DNA from: a bacterium
Lineage (GTDB): Bacteria > JAMCPX01
Reading direction: 5' to 3'
DNA: 6,504 bases
Assembly (NCBI GenBank): GCA_021789095.1
Contig: JAJYJX010000130.1
Location: 1 to 6,504, forward strand
Shown here: piece by piece, positions 6,240 through 6,504 of the stretch
How positions within the stretch are numbered: the first letter of the stretch is position 1
Layout of the letters: each line of letters begins with the position of its first letter
Notes under the pieces: model-generated
The model's input: the letters and a program-made list of their open reading frames with translations, nothing else
The model's database searches: none
What the model was told of the DNA's origin: nothing
Position numbers and translations under genes: made by a program

Positions 6240-6504
6240 ATGATGACAAAACAAATTAAAATACTCCTTGAGATGATCAAGTTTGAACATACCCTGTTTG
6301 CCATACCCTTTGCGATCATCGCCATGATGCTTGCGGCAGGCGGCGTTCCAACACTGTACCAGCTGTTCTGGATCCTTGTTGCTTTAACGTTTGCGAGAAC
6401 AGTGGCAATGCTGTGGAACAGGATAGTCGATGCAAAGATAGATGCAAGGAATCCGAGAACAATGAACAGGGCGATACCAAAGGGGCTTGTTTCGGTAAGG
6501 TCCG
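6240..6504 (+). CDS. UbiA-family polyprenyltransferase (MqnP/UbiA type), N-terminal part (runs off right edge)
   Basis: The first 88 codons are present. The product begins MMTKQIKILLEMIKFEHTLF, has a first membrane helix (about 19-34) and a second (about 42-58), then the prenyl-diphosphate/Mg-binding motif NRIVDAKIDARNPRT (60-74), followed by NRAIPKG (76-82). This Nx3Dx3D pattern with NPRT and R..P.G is diagnostic of UbiA-family membrane enzymes that attach a polyprenyl chain to an aromatic acid. The NPRT form resembles proteins annotated as 4-hydroxybenzoate polyprenyltransferase or MqnP of the futalosine menaquinone route; which one cannot be decided from this fragment. The family's full length is about 290 residues. 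The start is uncertain: GGAGG (6235-6239) sits directly before ATG 6240 and 3 bases before ATG 6243, whereas an in-frame ATG at 6210 has AGGAA at an ideal 8 bases and would add MRGEIHNSRR. I chose 6240 because family members usually have about 15 residues before the KFEHT motif. The gene is in line with the upstream operon. Confidence 0.88.
   Translation, partial: MMTKQIKILLEMIKFEHTLFAIPFAIIAMMLAAGGVPTLYQLFWILVALTFARTVAMLWNRIVDAKIDARNPRTMNRAIPKGLVSVRS

Overview
The window looks like a stretch of chromosome from a Gram-negative, probably anaerobic bacterium. An O-antigen-ligase-like membrane protein, a DegT-type sugar aminotransferase homologue and a UbiA prenyltransferase of the MqnP/UbiA kind point to a deltaproteobacterium or a related phylum. 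This placement is inference from gene content; no rRNA or other phylogenetic marker is present. Nothing in the window looks like a mobile element, CRISPR array, tRNA or rRNA.

The layout is two divergent transcription units separated by a 170–194 bp intergenic region. The left unit is read on the minus strand. It holds a large membrane-anchored Ser/Thr protein kinase (helical-repeat region in the middle, kinase domain at the very C-terminus). 95 bp downstream is the first 85 codons of a PTS EIIA (PtsN-like) protein that runs off the left edge. The ptsN-like gene is easy to miss because it is truncated by the window edge.

The right unit is read on the plus strand and is tightly packed: purC (SAICAR synthetase), 4 bp, a DegT/DnrJ/EryC1 aminotransferase homologue, 3 bp, an O-antigen ligase/polymerase-like membrane protein, a short gap, then the first ~88 codons of a UbiA-family prenyltransferase running off the right edge. 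The spacing suggests one operon that starts with a purine biosynthesis gene and continues into envelope polysaccharide and quinone genes.

The most interesting signals are in the two middle genes of the right operon. The DegT homologue keeps its fold signatures, but the sites that normally bind PLP are all altered: the Schiff-base lysine, the ring-stacking aspartate, the SGT phosphate motif and the N-Y-R/K motif. A CxxC lies where the aspartate motif should be. The adjacent ligase-like protein lines up exactly with the family motif H[NSQ]x9GxxG, except that His-Asn is Pro-Ala. Both frames are intact, so this looks like a pair of repurposed or pseudo-enzymes rather than decay. A third notable feature is the kinase's middle region. 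It is built from about 25 units with an almost strict 13-residue period, unlike the 34-residue TPR. The intergenic region carries a T8G8 homopolymer tract between the divergent promoters.
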